A DNA stretch of 64,000 nucleotides from Lachnoclostridium sp. An196 (lineage in GTDB: Bacteria; Bacillota; Clostridia; Lachnospirales; Lachnospiraceae). The translations under genes were made by a program, and so were the position numbers. The notes beneath the pieces were generated by a model. The model was not told the origin of the DNA, ran no database searches, and saw nothing but the letters and a program-made list of their open reading frames with translations. Of the stretch, positions 9,104 through 17,075 are shown piece after piece. The DNA is taken from the NCBI RefSeq assembly GCF_002160135.1, contig NZ_NFJZ01000008.1, forward strand, positions 62,001 to 126,000, read 5' to 3'. How positions within the stretch are numbered: position 1 is the stretch's first letter; each line of letters begins with the position of its first letter.

Positions 9104-9658
9104 ATGAAGAACAATATACAGCCCGAGAACCGAGTCTTAACCATACCTAATCTGCTTTCTGCATTCCGGCTTTTACTGATTCCCCTGTTTGTCTGGCTGT
9201 ACCTTCAGGAAAAATATTTTTGCACCGGGCTGGTGCTTCTGATCTCCGGCATTACAGATATTACGGACGGTTTTATCGCCAGACGCTTTCATATGGTCAG
9301 CAATGTAGGGAAAGTTCTCGACCCGGTTGCGGATAAACTGACGCAGATATCTATGCTTATCTGCCTCGTCACCCGTTATCCGCTCATGCTTATCCTGGTT
9401 GTGATCATGATCTTTAAAGAATTGTTTATGAGTATCTCCGGACTGCTGGTCATCCATAAAACAAAAACGGTGTTCAGCGCGGACTGGCACGGGAAAGCAG
9501 CGACTTTTCTTCTCTATATTACTATGTTCGCGCATGTTTTTTGGGTTCATATCCCTATGATTGCGTCCGATATCCTGATCGTTGCCTGCGCTGTCATGCT
9601 TGCAATCTCTCTGCTCCTATACGGAATTCATCACATTAAGACCTTGAGAGGCCGCTGA
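9104..9658 (+). CDS. CDP-alcohol phosphatidyltransferase (PgsA-like)
   Basis: Membrane enzyme of 184 aa, probably phosphatidylglycerolphosphate synthase or cardiolipin synthase type. It carries the complete CDP-alcohol signature: DITDGFIARR, eight residues, then GKVLDPVADK (D-x2-D-G-x2-A-R-x8-G-x3-D-x3-D). Several hydrophobic segments fill the rest. The start at 9104 is set by the promoter (9028-9056), with AAAGGA about ten bases before it. A strong terminator follows. As a monocistronic gene it may be a second copy next to a housekeeping pgsA elsewhere; the exact head group cannot be read from sequence. Confidence 0.85.
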   Translation: MKNNIQPENRVLTIPNLLSAFRLLLIPLFVWLYLQEKYFCTGLVLLISGITDITDGFIARRFHMVSNVGKVLDPVADKLTQISMLICLVTRYPLMLILVVIMIFKELFMSISGLLVIHKTKTVFSADWHGKAATFLLYITMFAHVFWVHIPMIASDILIVACAVMLAISLLLYGIHHIKTLRGR

Positions 9659-9684
9659 ATTTAATACTAATATGCAGAAAAGGA

Positions 9685-9722
9685 CTGTCCCGCGCCGATG
9701 GCGCGGGACAGCTGTTTCCTCT
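9685..9722 (+). terminator. Intrinsic terminator
   Basis: A 12-bp perfect stem (CTGTCCCGCGCC at 9685-9696 and its complement at 9700-9711) with a three-base loop, followed by a pyrimidine-rich TGTTTCCTC tract, after the phosphatidyltransferase gene. Confidence 0.85.
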
Positions 9723-10015
9723 TGCTTTTGTGAATGACTAAATAAGTTCTGAAGTGTAGTTCAAAACTCCAGCTTCTGTATAACCACTGTTTTACACAAC
9801 AGTCTGGTTTTTTCTTTGGTTTTTCTGCTTATGCAGATATGTCTGGATCCGGCCGGATCACAAAATAAAATCCATATTCAGTTGTAATAGCTTTATGTAG
9901 TTTTCAGCCAACCCTGCCTTGCGCTGACACGGTTGCTGGGTGTTTCGTTGATTAATTTTCCTTGATACTGTATAGGCTATACAAGTAGATCAAGTGAAAT
10001 AAAAACTTTTAATGG
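9723..10015. other. Intergenic stretch without a gene
   Basis: About 290 bases. I see a weak hairpin with T-run (ACTGTT 9786-9791 / AACAGT 9798-9803, then TTTTTT) and a 15-base palindrome TGTATAG-G-CTATACA at 9969-9983 just downstream of the DUF6147 gene. No supported coding sequence. Confidence 0.5.
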
Positions 10016-10501
10016 TCAGTCAAAATAAAGAGCATTGGTACAAGTGGTTGTCATTTCTACCACATCACCCTGCGTAACAGAATGAGAACCTTGAGCACGA
10101 TAATACTTACCTCGAGTAATCTCATAATCTCCGCTAGATGCATAAGCTGTAGAATTATTGTTAGTTATATCTGTCCAATAATTCACAGTTCCCCATCCGC
10201 TAGTCCCATTATCGCTTTGATCTAAATAGACCCGTACAAACACTCGATCACATGCACGATGTGCAAATGTTGTAGAAGAGCAGGCAGCATACTTAGATGC
10301 ACTGCCTTCTTTAATCTTGGTCAATCCGGCTTGCAAATAATCTCCTCGAGCTATACCATACCATGTATCAGAGGCATAATTATCTTCAACTTCATATACA
10401 TGGTATCCTGCAGGCTCTATTTCTTCTGCTGATACATTCAAGCAAGAAGCCATTAACGATATAGCCATCAAAGACATTGCTCCTAATCTTCGAAATACCA
10501 T
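10016..10501 (-). CDS. Secreted DUF6147-like protein
   Basis: 161-aa exported protein. Residues 1-25 are a signal peptide (two arginines, a hydrophobic core, then VSAEEIEP). The mature part contains GSASKYAACSSTTFAHRACD and VFVRVYLDQ, which I recognise from DUF6147 proteins of clostridia; function is unknown. Two cysteines in that segment plus a third at the C-terminus (TTTCTNAL) could form a disulfide. AGAAAGGAG precedes the ATG. It lies 78 bases after the anti-sigma-like gene and may share its transcript. Base use is AT-richer than in most neighbours. Confidence 0.7.
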   Translation of the reverse strand: MVFRRLGAMSLMAISLMASCLNVSAEEIEPAGYHVYEVEDNYASDTWYGIARGDYLQAGLTKIKEGSASKYAACSSTTFAHRACDRVFVRVYLDQSDNGTSGWGTVNYWTDITNNNSTAYASSGDYEITRGKYYRAQGSHSVTQGDVVEMTTTCTNALYFD

Positions 10502-10579
10502 CCGTTCTCCTTTCTATAAAATTTGATAAATAGGTACCTACATACTAATTAACGATGTATTATTCAATTTATGACAAGT

Positions 10580-11338
10580 TTATATATTTTCAATATTAAT
10601 ATTTTCTAGTATTTTTTTAAATTCTTCTTGTTTAAGCATTCCTGTAAATAAATAATATGTATCCAAAAATTCAAAAGAAGCCTCATAGTATGTCTTTCCT
10701 TCTGAATCTTGATACTCTAAAATTGGTAACTCTATTTCACTTGTCTCCATTACAACAGACCCTGTTTGAGCACCATCTACTTCAAAATTAATACTAGAAT
10801 CACGAAAATCCTTGCTAATATATATTTTTAGCTCATCATTATTATATTCATATTTCAGAACAGCTTCCCCCATATCAGTATTTATAAAATAATCTATTAA
10901 TTCCATTCCTCCTGGCCTATATATCAACCTCGGCGCAATCACCCCCAACTTCTCCTCAATCTCCCTGCAAACCTCTTCCTCATCATATTCACTAAAGACA
11001 GAATCCGAATTCTCTATCCTCGTCGTACTCCCATCTCCGCTTTCATATTCTCGAATCTCCGGCCTATACTCCCTGCTTCCCACAGTCACCACACCAACTC
11101 CCAGCAGAAGAGCCAGCAACGCTGCTGCGATGATCGCCGTACGGGGGCGCAGGATACCGCGGCGGCTTTTCCGCCTGCGGCGTTCAGCCTCCCTCTTGAT
11201 GTCCTCGAATTTTTCGATGGGCATATCGATGTCCTGGAGCTCTTCCATCTCCATCAACTCTTTTTCCCTCTCGTCCGCCATGGCGAGAAGTTCTTCTGTG
11301 ATTTTCTGGTCCAGCCAGTCGTCTTTGTCACGTTTCAT
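10580..11338 (-). CDS. Single-pass membrane protein, anti-sigma-like (DUF4367-like C-terminus)
   Basis: About 252 aa. A charged cytosolic N-terminus (residues 1-80, with LAMADEREKELMEMEELQD and an RRRRKSRR stop-transfer-like cluster) is followed by one membrane segment (AIIAAALLALLLGVGVVTV) and an acidic external domain of about 150 residues. This layout and the tail (YLFTGMLKQEEFKKIL) match DUF4367-type proteins that often sit beside ECF sigma factors. Two such sigma genes lie upstream on the same strand, but murG stands between. ATG 11338 has GGAG six bases ahead; a GTG 12 bases upstream overlaps that site. An anti-sigma role is inference. Confidence 0.65.
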   Translation of the reverse strand: MKRDKDDWLDQKITEELLAMADEREKELMEMEELQDIDMPIEKFEDIKREAERRRRKSRRGILRPRTAIIAAALLALLLGVGVVTVGSREYRPEIREYESGDGSTTRIENSDSVFSEYDEEEVCREIEEKLGVIAPRLIYRPGGMELIDYFINTDMGEAVLKYEYNNDELKIYISKDFRDSSINFEVDGAQTGSVVMETSEIELPILEYQDSEGKTYYEASFEFLDTYYLFTGMLKQEEFKKILENINIENI

Positions 11339-11435
11339 GTTTTTCTCCACTTCATCTGCTGCATTGTTACCGTTGACTTTTCCCTTTTCCTATATCATAA
11401 TCTGAGTAGAAAGCATTTGCCAGGAGGGCATGATT

Positions 11436-12500
11436 ATGAAACGAATCGTACTGACAGGCGGGGGCACCGCGGGGCATGTAACGCCCAATATCGCCCTGCT
11501 TCCCCGTCTGCGTGACGCAGATTATGAGATCTTTTATATTGGTTCCATGGACGGGATCGAGAAAAAACTGATCCAGTCCCAGGACATTCCTTACTATGGT
11601 ATTTCTTCCGGAAAGCTCCGCCGTTACTTCGACCTGAAGAACTTCACGGATCCGTTCCGGGTATTGAAAGGCTACCGTCAGGCTGCCAGGATCCTGAAAG
11701 AATTAAAACCGGATGTGGTCTTTTCCAAAGGCGGTTTTGTAGCCGTCCCTGTGGTGGTGGCCGCTTCCCGGCTCCATATCCCGGTAGTCTGCCACGAATC
11801 CGACCTGACGCCCGGCCTGGCCAATAAGCTGAGTCTTCCTTCCGCTACAAAAGTCTGCTGTAATTTCCCGGAAACCCTGCAGTATCTCCCCGAAGGGAAG
11901 GCGGTACTGACCGGATGCCCGATCCGTCAGGAGCTGCGGGAAGGAAACCGTATCCGCGCCCTCAACATGACCGGTTTTACGCCGGACAAGCCTGTACTGA
12001 TGGTTATGGGCGGAAGTCTCGGCGCTGCCGCCGTCAATCATGCTGTCAGGGAAGCCCTTCCAAAGCTCCTGGAGCACTGGCAGATCGTCCATCTGTGCGG
12101 CAAGGGCAAGTTGGACGAATCCCTGACCAATATCACCGGCTATGTACAATATGAATATATTCAGAAAGAGCTGGCCGACCTGTTCGCCCTGTGCGACCTG
12201 GTGATCTCCCGGGCCGGGGCCAACGCGATCTGTGAACTGCTGGCGCTGTGCAAACCTGCACTTCTGATCCCTCTTCCTGCCAAGGCCAGCCGCGGAGACC
12301 AGATCCTGAATGCCCGTTCTTTCGAGCGCCAGGGATTTTCCATGGTCCTGGAAGAGGATGAACTGACAGAGGAAAGCCTTCTCTCTGCCCTCGAACACCT
12401 TTCGGAACACCGTCAGGATTATCTGAAAGCCATGGAAGAGTGCCCGCAGTCTGACGCCATTGACACGATCATGGGCGTCCTTGAAGAAGTCTGCAGCTGA
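11436..12500 (+). CDS. murG: UDP-GlcNAc:lipid I N-acetylglucosaminyltransferase
   Basis: GT28 glycosyltransferase (354 aa) that adds GlcNAc to lipid I at the inner membrane face, giving lipid II. Seen: the N-terminal GGTAGHVTPN, FSKGGFVAVPVVVAA, CHESDLTPGLANK, and the UDP-GlcNAc site ISRAGANAICELLAL with GDQILNARSFE. ATG 11436 is eight bases after AGGAGG; an ATG six bases earlier is too close. It stands alone, outside any division-wall cluster, so it may be a second murG-like gene. Its stop lies two bases from that of the convergent sigma factor gene. Confidence 0.87.
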   Translation: MKRIVLTGGGTAGHVTPNIALLPRLRDADYEIFYIGSMDGIEKKLIQSQDIPYYGISSGKLRRYFDLKNFTDPFRVLKGYRQAARILKELKPDVVFSKGGFVAVPVVVAASRLHIPVVCHESDLTPGLANKLSLPSATKVCCNFPETLQYLPEGKAVLTGCPIRQELREGNRIRALNMTGFTPDKPVLMVMGGSLGAAAVNHAVREALPKLLEHWQIVHLCGKGKLDESLTNITGYVQYEYIQKELADLFALCDLVISRAGANAICELLALCKPALLIPLPAKASRGDQILNARSFERQGFSMVLEEDELTEESLLSALEHLSEHRQDYLKAMEECPQSDAIDTIMGVLEEVCS

Positions 12501-12502
12501 CG

Positions 12503-13045
12503 CTATACATTTTCCCGTTCTTCATATACCTTTCTCAGCCAGGCGGAGGCCCTGCGCTTCCACTGGCTGACCAGATTGGAGCTGATTCCCAGCTCTTCTG
12601 CGATTTTCCGGTTGCTTTTCTCTTCCAGGTAAGCCATACAAACCACCTGGTACCAGAGGGGTTTCTCTTCTCTCAGGTATTCCAGAACCCTTTTATAAGT
12701 ACCCGCCTGCTCCATCCGCTCCAGAACCCGTTCCGGTTCCATCCGGTCATCCTGGCAGGTCTGTCTCTTTTCTTCGACCGTTTCGGCAGAGACCTCCACT
12801 CTTCCCATTTTCCGCAGATAATCCAGGACCAGTCTGCCGGATACGCTGAACAGCCAGGATTTCACTTTTTCCGGCGGTATCTTATGCAGGTCTCTGTCCA
12901 GGCGCAGAAATGTTTCCTGGCAGATATCCTCCGCTGTCGCACGGTTTTGCAGCATAGAATACGCATGCCGGACTACCGCTGTACGGTATTGCTGATATAT
13001 TTCCTGCATCTTCTTCGCATGTTTTTCATCTCTTACATGCCGCAT
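12503..13045 (-). CDS. ECF-like RNA polymerase sigma factor (copy 2)
   Basis: 180-aa sigma-70 family protein with only regions 2 and 4. Region 2 shows ATAEDICQETFLRLDRDL, near residue 35-55; region 4 shows YLEEKSNRKIAEELGISSNLVSQWKRR near 135-160 (quoted by its core EKSNRKIAEELG). It is clearly a paralogue of the gene just upstream (PPEKVKSWLFSVS here against PPEKVKAWLICVS). Three bases separate them. A GAGGA site precedes the ATG. Third gene of the HIT-sigma-sigma operon. No anti-sigma gene is directly adjacent; the DUF4367-like protein beyond murG is a candidate. Confidence 0.85.
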   Translation of the reverse strand: MRHVRDEKHAKKMQEIYQQYRTAVVRHAYSMLQNRATAEDICQETFLRLDRDLHKIPPEKVKSWLFSVSGRLVLDYLRKMGRVEVSAETVEEKRQTCQDDRMEPERVLERMEQAGTYKRVLEYLREEKPLWYQVVCMAYLEEKSNRKIAEELGISSNLVSQWKRRASAWLRKVYEERENV

Positions 13046-13048
13046 TTT

Positions 13049-13597
13049 TTATCCGTCCTCTTTTTTCTTCCTGTACGCGTCCCGAAGCCAGCGCCGCCCC
13101 CTCTCTTTCCATTTGCTGACCAGCATAGGCCGCACACCCAATGCCTTTCCGATGGCGCGGGTATCCATATCTTCGAGACAGCTCATCCTGATCACTTCAT
13201 ACCAGTTGGGCCGGATCTCCTTCAGTTCTTTCAGGGCCATGCCGGTTTCCCGGAATTCTTCCAGACGTTCCACCACGTTATCCGGCTCTGTTCCCTGTTT
13301 TCTCCTGACCTCCTCCTGCATACGCTCCAGCGCCGCCTCTTTGCTCTTGTGTTTCCTCAGAATATCCAGTGCCAGGTTATCCGATACACAGATCAGCCAT
13401 GCCTTCACCTTCTCCGGAGGTACTTCGTCCAGATGACCGGCCAACCGTATAAAGGTCTCCTGACAGATATCTTCGGCTGCATAATAATCCTTCATCCGCT
13501 GATACACATTGCGGATCACCATCGTATGGTATTTCATAAAATATTCTTCCAGACGCTGATCCTGATCTTCTCTGCGGGGTTCTTCCCTCCGGCTCAT
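13049..13597 (-). CDS. ECF-like RNA polymerase sigma factor (copy 1)
   Basis: 182-aa sigma factor of the same two-domain type as its downstream paralogue. Region 2 contains YAAEDICQETFIRLAGHL; region 4 contains MDTRAIGKALGVRPMLVSKW. Its ATG overlaps the stop of the HIT gene by four bases (ATGA), so translation is coupled. The extreme N-terminus is rich in Arg and Glu. Two sigma paralogues side by side suggest a local duplication followed by divergence of the DNA-contacting residues; what promoters they read is unknown. Confidence 0.85.
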   Translation of the reverse strand: MSRREEPRREDQDQRLEEYFMKYHTMVIRNVYQRMKDYYAAEDICQETFIRLAGHLDEVPPEKVKAWLICVSDNLALDILRKHKSKEAALERMQEEVRRKQGTEPDNVVERLEEFRETGMALKELKEIRPNWYEVIRMSCLEDMDTRAIGKALGVRPMLVSKWKERGRRWLRDAYRKKKEDG

Positions 13598-14007
13598 TTT
13601 TCGTCCACAAGCCGCTTCACTTCCGCCATCTCTTCCGGAGTCGTACTGCCCGGCGTCCAGGTGATGCCGGCGCCGTCATTCTCATAACGCGGAATCAGAT
13701 GCATGTGGAAATGAAATACCGTCTGTCCGGCTGCTTCGCCGTTGTTCTGCACCAGATTAAAGCCATCTGCTCCCAGTGCGTCCTTCATCCTGGCCGCTAC
13801 CTTTTTCGCCGTCACCAGCGCTTTCGCCGCCAGCTCATCGTCCAGCTCGAACAGGTTGGCATAATGCTCTTTGGGAAGCAGCAGCGCGTGTCCCCGGGTG
13901 GCAGGACCCATATCCAGTATTACACGAAAATCTTCGTCCTCATATAATGTAGTGGACGGAATCTCTCCATTCGCGATTTTACAGAAAATACAGTTTTGGT
14001 CTTTCAT
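13594..14007 (-). CDS. HIT-family nucleotide-binding protein (HinT-like)
   Basis: 137-aa cytosolic purine nucleoside phosphoramidase-type hydrolase. The catalytic histidine triad reads FHFHMHLIPRY near residue 98-108; the N-terminal CIFCKIANGEIPS provides the usual zinc-binding CxxC. AGAAGGAGGAG precedes ATG 14007. It leads the operon with the two sigma factor genes, with a four-base overlap. The link between a HIT hydrolase and sigma factors has no obvious explanation; it may just share the promoter. Confidence 0.92.
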   Translation of the reverse strand: MKDQNCIFCKIANGEIPSTTLYEDEDFRVILDMGPATRGHALLLPKEHYANLFELDDELAAKALVTAKKVAARMKDALGADGFNLVQNNGEAAGQTVFHFHMHLIPRYENDGAGITWTPGSTTPEEMAEVKRLVDEK

Positions 14008-14100
14008 GTCAATCTCCTCCTTCTCTTTTCTTCTGACACTTTAAAGTTTCTTATTATACAATTTCATCGGGTTTTGTCGAATTTTGTCGAACGAATTCAT

Positions 14101-14129
14101 TTGCCAATTTTTGACATTTCTGCTATATT
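14101..14129 (+). promoter_or_regulatory. Putative promoter of the histidine kinase gene
   Basis: TTGCCA (14101-14106) and TATATT (14124-14129), 17 bases apart, about 20 bases before the ATG at 14150. Confidence 0.5.
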
Positions 14130-14149
14130 GTCAATCAGGGAGTGATCAT

Positions 14150-14899
14150 ATGCTAACTTATGACGAACAGGAAAAGATAGAGCGGATGATGGCAAAGGAT
14201 CAGACATTTCAAGAATTAGTAACTGCCATCAAGAATGATTATCATCTTACTCTTTCCCAGATCTCACATGAGATCCGGAATCCTCTTACCTACGTGAACA
14301 GTTCCATGCAATGGATCCAGAAAATGCATCCGGAAGTCGAAAGTTTCGAATTCTGGAGTCAGATGAAGAATGATCTCCAGTATATGCGTACTCTGCTGGA
14401 CGACATATCTGCCTTTAACAACGGGGATCAGCTCAATTTCAGCAAGATCGACCCGAAAGAATTCGCCTACGATCTGAAGGACACCTTATTGCCGGAACTG
14501 ATCCGGCAGCACATTCCTCTTTTGGTCAAGCTGGACGACGCCTATCCGGATTTTTACGGAGATCCCGTCCGTCTGAAGCAGGCGTTCCTCAACCTGATCA
14601 AGAACGCCATGGAATCCATCACCGAGCGCGGACGCATCACCCTCAAGGTATTCACTCATGACAAACGGCTGATGATCGCTGTGAAAGACAACGGATGCGG
14701 AATCCCGCCCGAACAGCAGGAGGAAATCTTCCGCCCGTTCGTCACTCACAAAGAAAACGGCACCGGAATGGGACTTGCCATCGTGCAGCGGATCGTCTCC
14801 GCCCACCACGGCACCATCCATCTGCGTTCCACTGTGGGCAAGGGAACAGAATTCCAGGTCCACCTGCCATTATTGCCAGTATCTCATATTTGTATATAA
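14150..14899 (+). CDS. Soluble orphan sensor histidine kinase
   Basis: 249 aa, with no membrane segment and only a 30-residue N-terminus before the kinase core. The H-box is SQISHEIRNPLTYVNS with the phospho-acceptor at His40; the N-box is NLIKNAMESI; G1 is VKDNGCGIPPEQ; G2 is ENGTGMGLAIVQR. The core resembles the sporulation kinases (KinA-E type). GGAG is seven bases before ATG 14150. No response regulator gene is adjacent, so the partner must be elsewhere; a Spo0A/Spo0F input is plausible but is inference. Confidence 0.87.
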   Translation: MLTYDEQEKIERMMAKDQTFQELVTAIKNDYHLTLSQISHEIRNPLTYVNSSMQWIQKMHPEVESFEFWSQMKNDLQYMRTLLDDISAFNNGDQLNFSKIDPKEFAYDLKDTLLPELIRQHIPLLVKLDDAYPDFYGDPVRLKQAFLNLIKNAMESITERGRITLKVFTHDKRLMIAVKDNGCGIPPEQQEEIFRPFVTHKENGTGMGLAIVQRIVSAHHGTIHLRSTVGKGTEFQVHLPLLPVSHICI

Positions 14900-14933
14900 T
14901 GATCCCAGATGGTTTTTATAAGGGAGAAGACCC

Positions 14934-15932
14934 TCATGCTCCGTTGTCTTCTCCCCTTATGAAACCACCCTCCGTATTCTTTTTAATGATATCCCGTACA
15001 TAATCCCACAAAACTTCAGAACCTTCATGAGTCCTTTCATTCCGCTTCAGGATCTGGTCGCTGCGCACCCCGTGCTCCAGCCAGGATTTTCCTTTCGCAC
15101 GGTCCGTCAGCAGTACCGGCTGGATCTTGTCCAAAGTATTGGCAAACTTCGCTTCCGGCGTCTCCATCGCCTCAAACTCGTCCCAAAGACCTCTGAAATA
15201 TTCCCTCTGGTCCTCCGGCAGCAATCCATAGATACGTTCCGCAGCTCTGACTTCCCGGTCTCTCTTCGTCGCGTTGCCCGCCTCGTCATAGGCGTAAGTA
15301 TCGCCTGCGTCGATCTCGATGACGTCGTGCAGAAGCAGCATCATGACCGTCTTCGGCACATCGATAGGTTCATTGGCATACTCGCTGAGCACCATGCACA
15401 TGACCGCTATATGCCAGGCATGTTCCGCGTCTGTCTCCTTACGGCTCCCGTCTGCCAGATAAGTCTGACGGATGATCTCTTTCTGCTTATCTATCTCCAG
15501 TAGGAAGGAAATCTGCTCTTCCAGCCTGTCCATCGATGTACTCTCCTCTTCTTTCAAACAATCCTCCAGCGAAATGCCTTCGCAGGGCATGTAAACGCCT
15601 TCCTCCCGCAATTCGGGAAACCAGATATTTGCCAGTTCCGGTTCCCGGATCAGGGCCTCTTTCTTCTTTTTAGAAAGCCGCTTGATCCGCGCTTCCAGCT
15701 TCGCGGCCGCCGGCCAGCCAGGAGCGGTCCAGGCCATCTCCAACGACAGCAGCTGTCTGCTCTTCGTATATTTGGCAGCGGATTTCTTCCTATAATAATG
15801 TTCTCTCATCCGCCGTCTCAGATCCCGGGCAATTCCGGTGTAGATGGAATTATCCTCACATCTCACCATATAAACATATGCAGCTTGTCCGTCTTTATAC
15901 TCATCATAGTATACTGATTTTGAAAAGTCCAT
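14934..15932 (-). CDS. GIY-YIG nuclease domain fused to an HD phosphohydrolase
   Basis: 332-aa two-domain protein. Residues 15-100 are a UPF0213/YhbQ-like GIY-YIG domain: AYVYMVRCEDNSIYTGIARDL, quoted by its halves VYMVRC and YTGIARDL, followed by RMREHY and the family's KLEARIKRLSKKKKEALI. Residues 155-330 are an HD domain of the YfbR/5'-deoxynucleotidase type: ETDAEHAWHIAVM (first His), LLLHDVIEIDAGD (HD pair) and the late Asp in FANTLDKIQPVLL. Both domains usually occur as separate proteins. The whole is one continuous frame from ATG 15932 behind a good promoter, so the fusion looks real. A role in nucleotide clean-up or DNA repair is inference. Confidence 0.8.
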   Translation of the reverse strand: MDFSKSVYYDEYKDGQAAYVYMVRCEDNSIYTGIARDLRRRMREHYYRKKSAAKYTKSRQLLSLEMAWTAPGWPAAAKLEARIKRLSKKKKEALIREPELANIWFPELREEGVYMPCEGISLEDCLKEEESTSMDRLEEQISFLLEIDKQKEIIRQTYLADGSRKETDAEHAWHIAVMCMVLSEYANEPIDVPKTVMMLLLHDVIEIDAGDTYAYDEAGNATKRDREVRAAERIYGLLPEDQREYFRGLWDEFEAMETPEAKFANTLDKIQPVLLTDRAKGKSWLEHGVRSDQILKRNERTHEGSEVLWDYVRDIIKKNTEGGFIRGEDNGA

Positions 15933-15946
15933 CTCTTTTTTGCTAA

Positions 15947-15975
15947 ATTATACTAAATATAACACGCATTTACAA
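15947..15975 (-). promoter_or_regulatory. Promoter of the GIY-YIG/HD gene
   Basis: On the minus strand TTGTAA (15975-15970) and TATAAT (15952-15947) are 17 bases apart, ending 14 bases before the start codon. A 17-base palindrome GTGTGCA-TAT-TGCACAC (16015-16031) lies about 40 bases upstream of the -35 and could be a regulator site. Confidence 0.6.
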
Positions 15976-16057
15976 CATGCGGAATATTTGCGTCATCATA
16001 TAAATGTTTTACCTGTGTGCATATTGCACACTTCTCGTCTCGATTTTCCCGTATCGC

Positions 16058-16105
16058 AAAAAAAGAACACCGCCCCCGGGCTTCCTTGTCCCAAAAACAG
16101 TGCTC
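16058..16105 (-). terminator. Terminator of tRNA-Lys
   Basis: On the minus strand GAGCACTG (16105-16098) pairs with CGGTGTTC (16072-16065, two wobble pairs) and is followed by seven T (16064-16058), just after the tRNA. Confidence 0.7.
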
Positions 16106-16110
16106 TAACC

Positions 16111-16183
16111 TGCGTCTTCAGGGGCTCGAACCCTGGACACCCTGATTAAGAGTCAGGTGCTCTTCCAGCTGAGCTAAAGACGC
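16111..16183 (-). tRNA. tRNA-Lys (anticodon CTT)
   Basis: 73-nt cloverleaf: acceptor GCGTCTT/AAGACGC, D-arm GCTC/GAGC, anticodon stem CCTGA/TCAGG with loop CTCTTAA (anticodon CTT at 16150-16148), five-base variable region, T-arm CAGGG/CCCTG with TTCGAGC loop, discriminator A. No CCA is encoded (GGT follows). It has its own promoter and terminator and is the only RNA gene found in the window. Confidence 0.96.
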
Positions 16184-16218
16184 AATTTATTTTGTTCTGT
16201 TCCAACCGAACAAAACAT

Positions 16219-16247
16219 ATTATACTGGATGCGCAGAAAAAATGCAA
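16219..16247 (-). promoter_or_regulatory. Promoter of tRNA-Lys
   Basis: TTGCAT (16247-16242) and TATAAT (16224-16219) on the minus strand, 17 bases apart. Confidence 0.75.
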
Positions 16248-16277
16248 GTCTTTTTTCACAAAATTTTTACAGACTTT

Positions 16278-16922
16278 TTATCTGCTGATCACCATCTTAT
16301 GAATCGGATTCCCCTGGGCGGAAAAACGCTCCTCGTATTCCGTCATAATATTATTTTGATTCATCTTATCGTCATGATGCAGGTCGAAAGTGACCGCATC
16401 CAGCTTCCAGCCCGCTTCTTTGACAGATTCCAGCGAAAAGTCAAAAAGCGGGCGGTTATCTGTCTTGAATTCTACTTTTCCCTCCGGGATCAATATTTGA
16501 TCGTATCTCCGCAGGAATTCCGGACTGGTCAGCCTCCGCTTCGCGTGACGGTCTTTTGGCCAGGGATCCGAGAAGTTCAGATAGATCCCGGACACTTCTC
16601 CCGCGGCAAACACCTTTGTAATGTACTCCGCGTCCATCCGCACAAAATACAGATTTTTCAGAGGCTGTTCCTCCTGATCCATCTTTTCCAGGGCGCGGAG
16701 CAGCACGCTGGAATATTTCTCAATCCCCACATAATTATTCTGAGGATTTCTTCTGGCTGTCTCCATGATAAATTTCCCTTTTCCCATACCGATCTCTATG
16801 CAAACCGGATGATCATTTCCAAAAATCTCTTTCCAGGTTCCTGCCCTGGACTCTTCTTCATGGATCACATAGGGGCTCTCTGCAATGACTTCCCGTGATC
16901 CCCGGATATTTCTCAAACGCAC
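16278..16922 (-). CDS. trmB: tRNA (guanine-N7-)-methyltransferase
   Basis: Methylates G46 in the variable loop of tRNAs using SAM (about 214 aa). Seen: the SAM loop CIEIGMGKGKFI, GIEKYSSVLLRAL, and the catalytic/tRNA-contact block LNFSDPWPKDRHAKRRL. I chose the GTG at 16922, giving MRLRNIRGSREVI, because the family normally begins MRxRN and TTGGAG lies about eight bases ahead; in-frame ATG 16946 and TTG 16952 have no proper site. It lies next to tRNA-Lys on the same strand. Upstream is the DnaA-box region. Confidence 0.93.
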   Translation of the reverse strand: MRLRNIRGSREVIAESPYVIHEEESRAGTWKEIFGNDHPVCIEIGMGKGKFIMETARRNPQNNYVGIEKYSSVLLRALEKMDQEEQPLKNLYFVRMDAEYITKVFAAGEVSGIYLNFSDPWPKDRHAKRRLTSPEFLRRYDQILIPEGKVEFKTDNRPLFDFSLESVKEAGWKLDAVTFDLHHDDKMNQNNIMTEYEERFSAQGNPIHKMVISR

Positions 16923-17075
16923 GTTATTTTCTCCAATCTTAATCATTTCCAAAGCTATTTTACACGATTATGCCAGAATTGCAAGATGTGTTGTCCTGAA
17001 CCGTTACTGTCTGACAATAAAACACTTATTTTGACATTTCTGAAGTTAAGAAAACTTTTCAGATTTTTCCTGAAA

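Noticed and set aside
9969-9983. Recombination or dif-like site
   Set aside because: The 15-base palindrome TGTATAG-G-CTATACA is too short and lacks the XerC/XerD arm structure; nothing else supports it.
14918-14960. Inverted repeat near the end of the GIY-YIG/HD gene as a terminator
   Set aside because: ATAAGGGAGAAGAC pairs with its complement with one bulge, but no T-run follows on either strand and the stop codon lies inside the loop.
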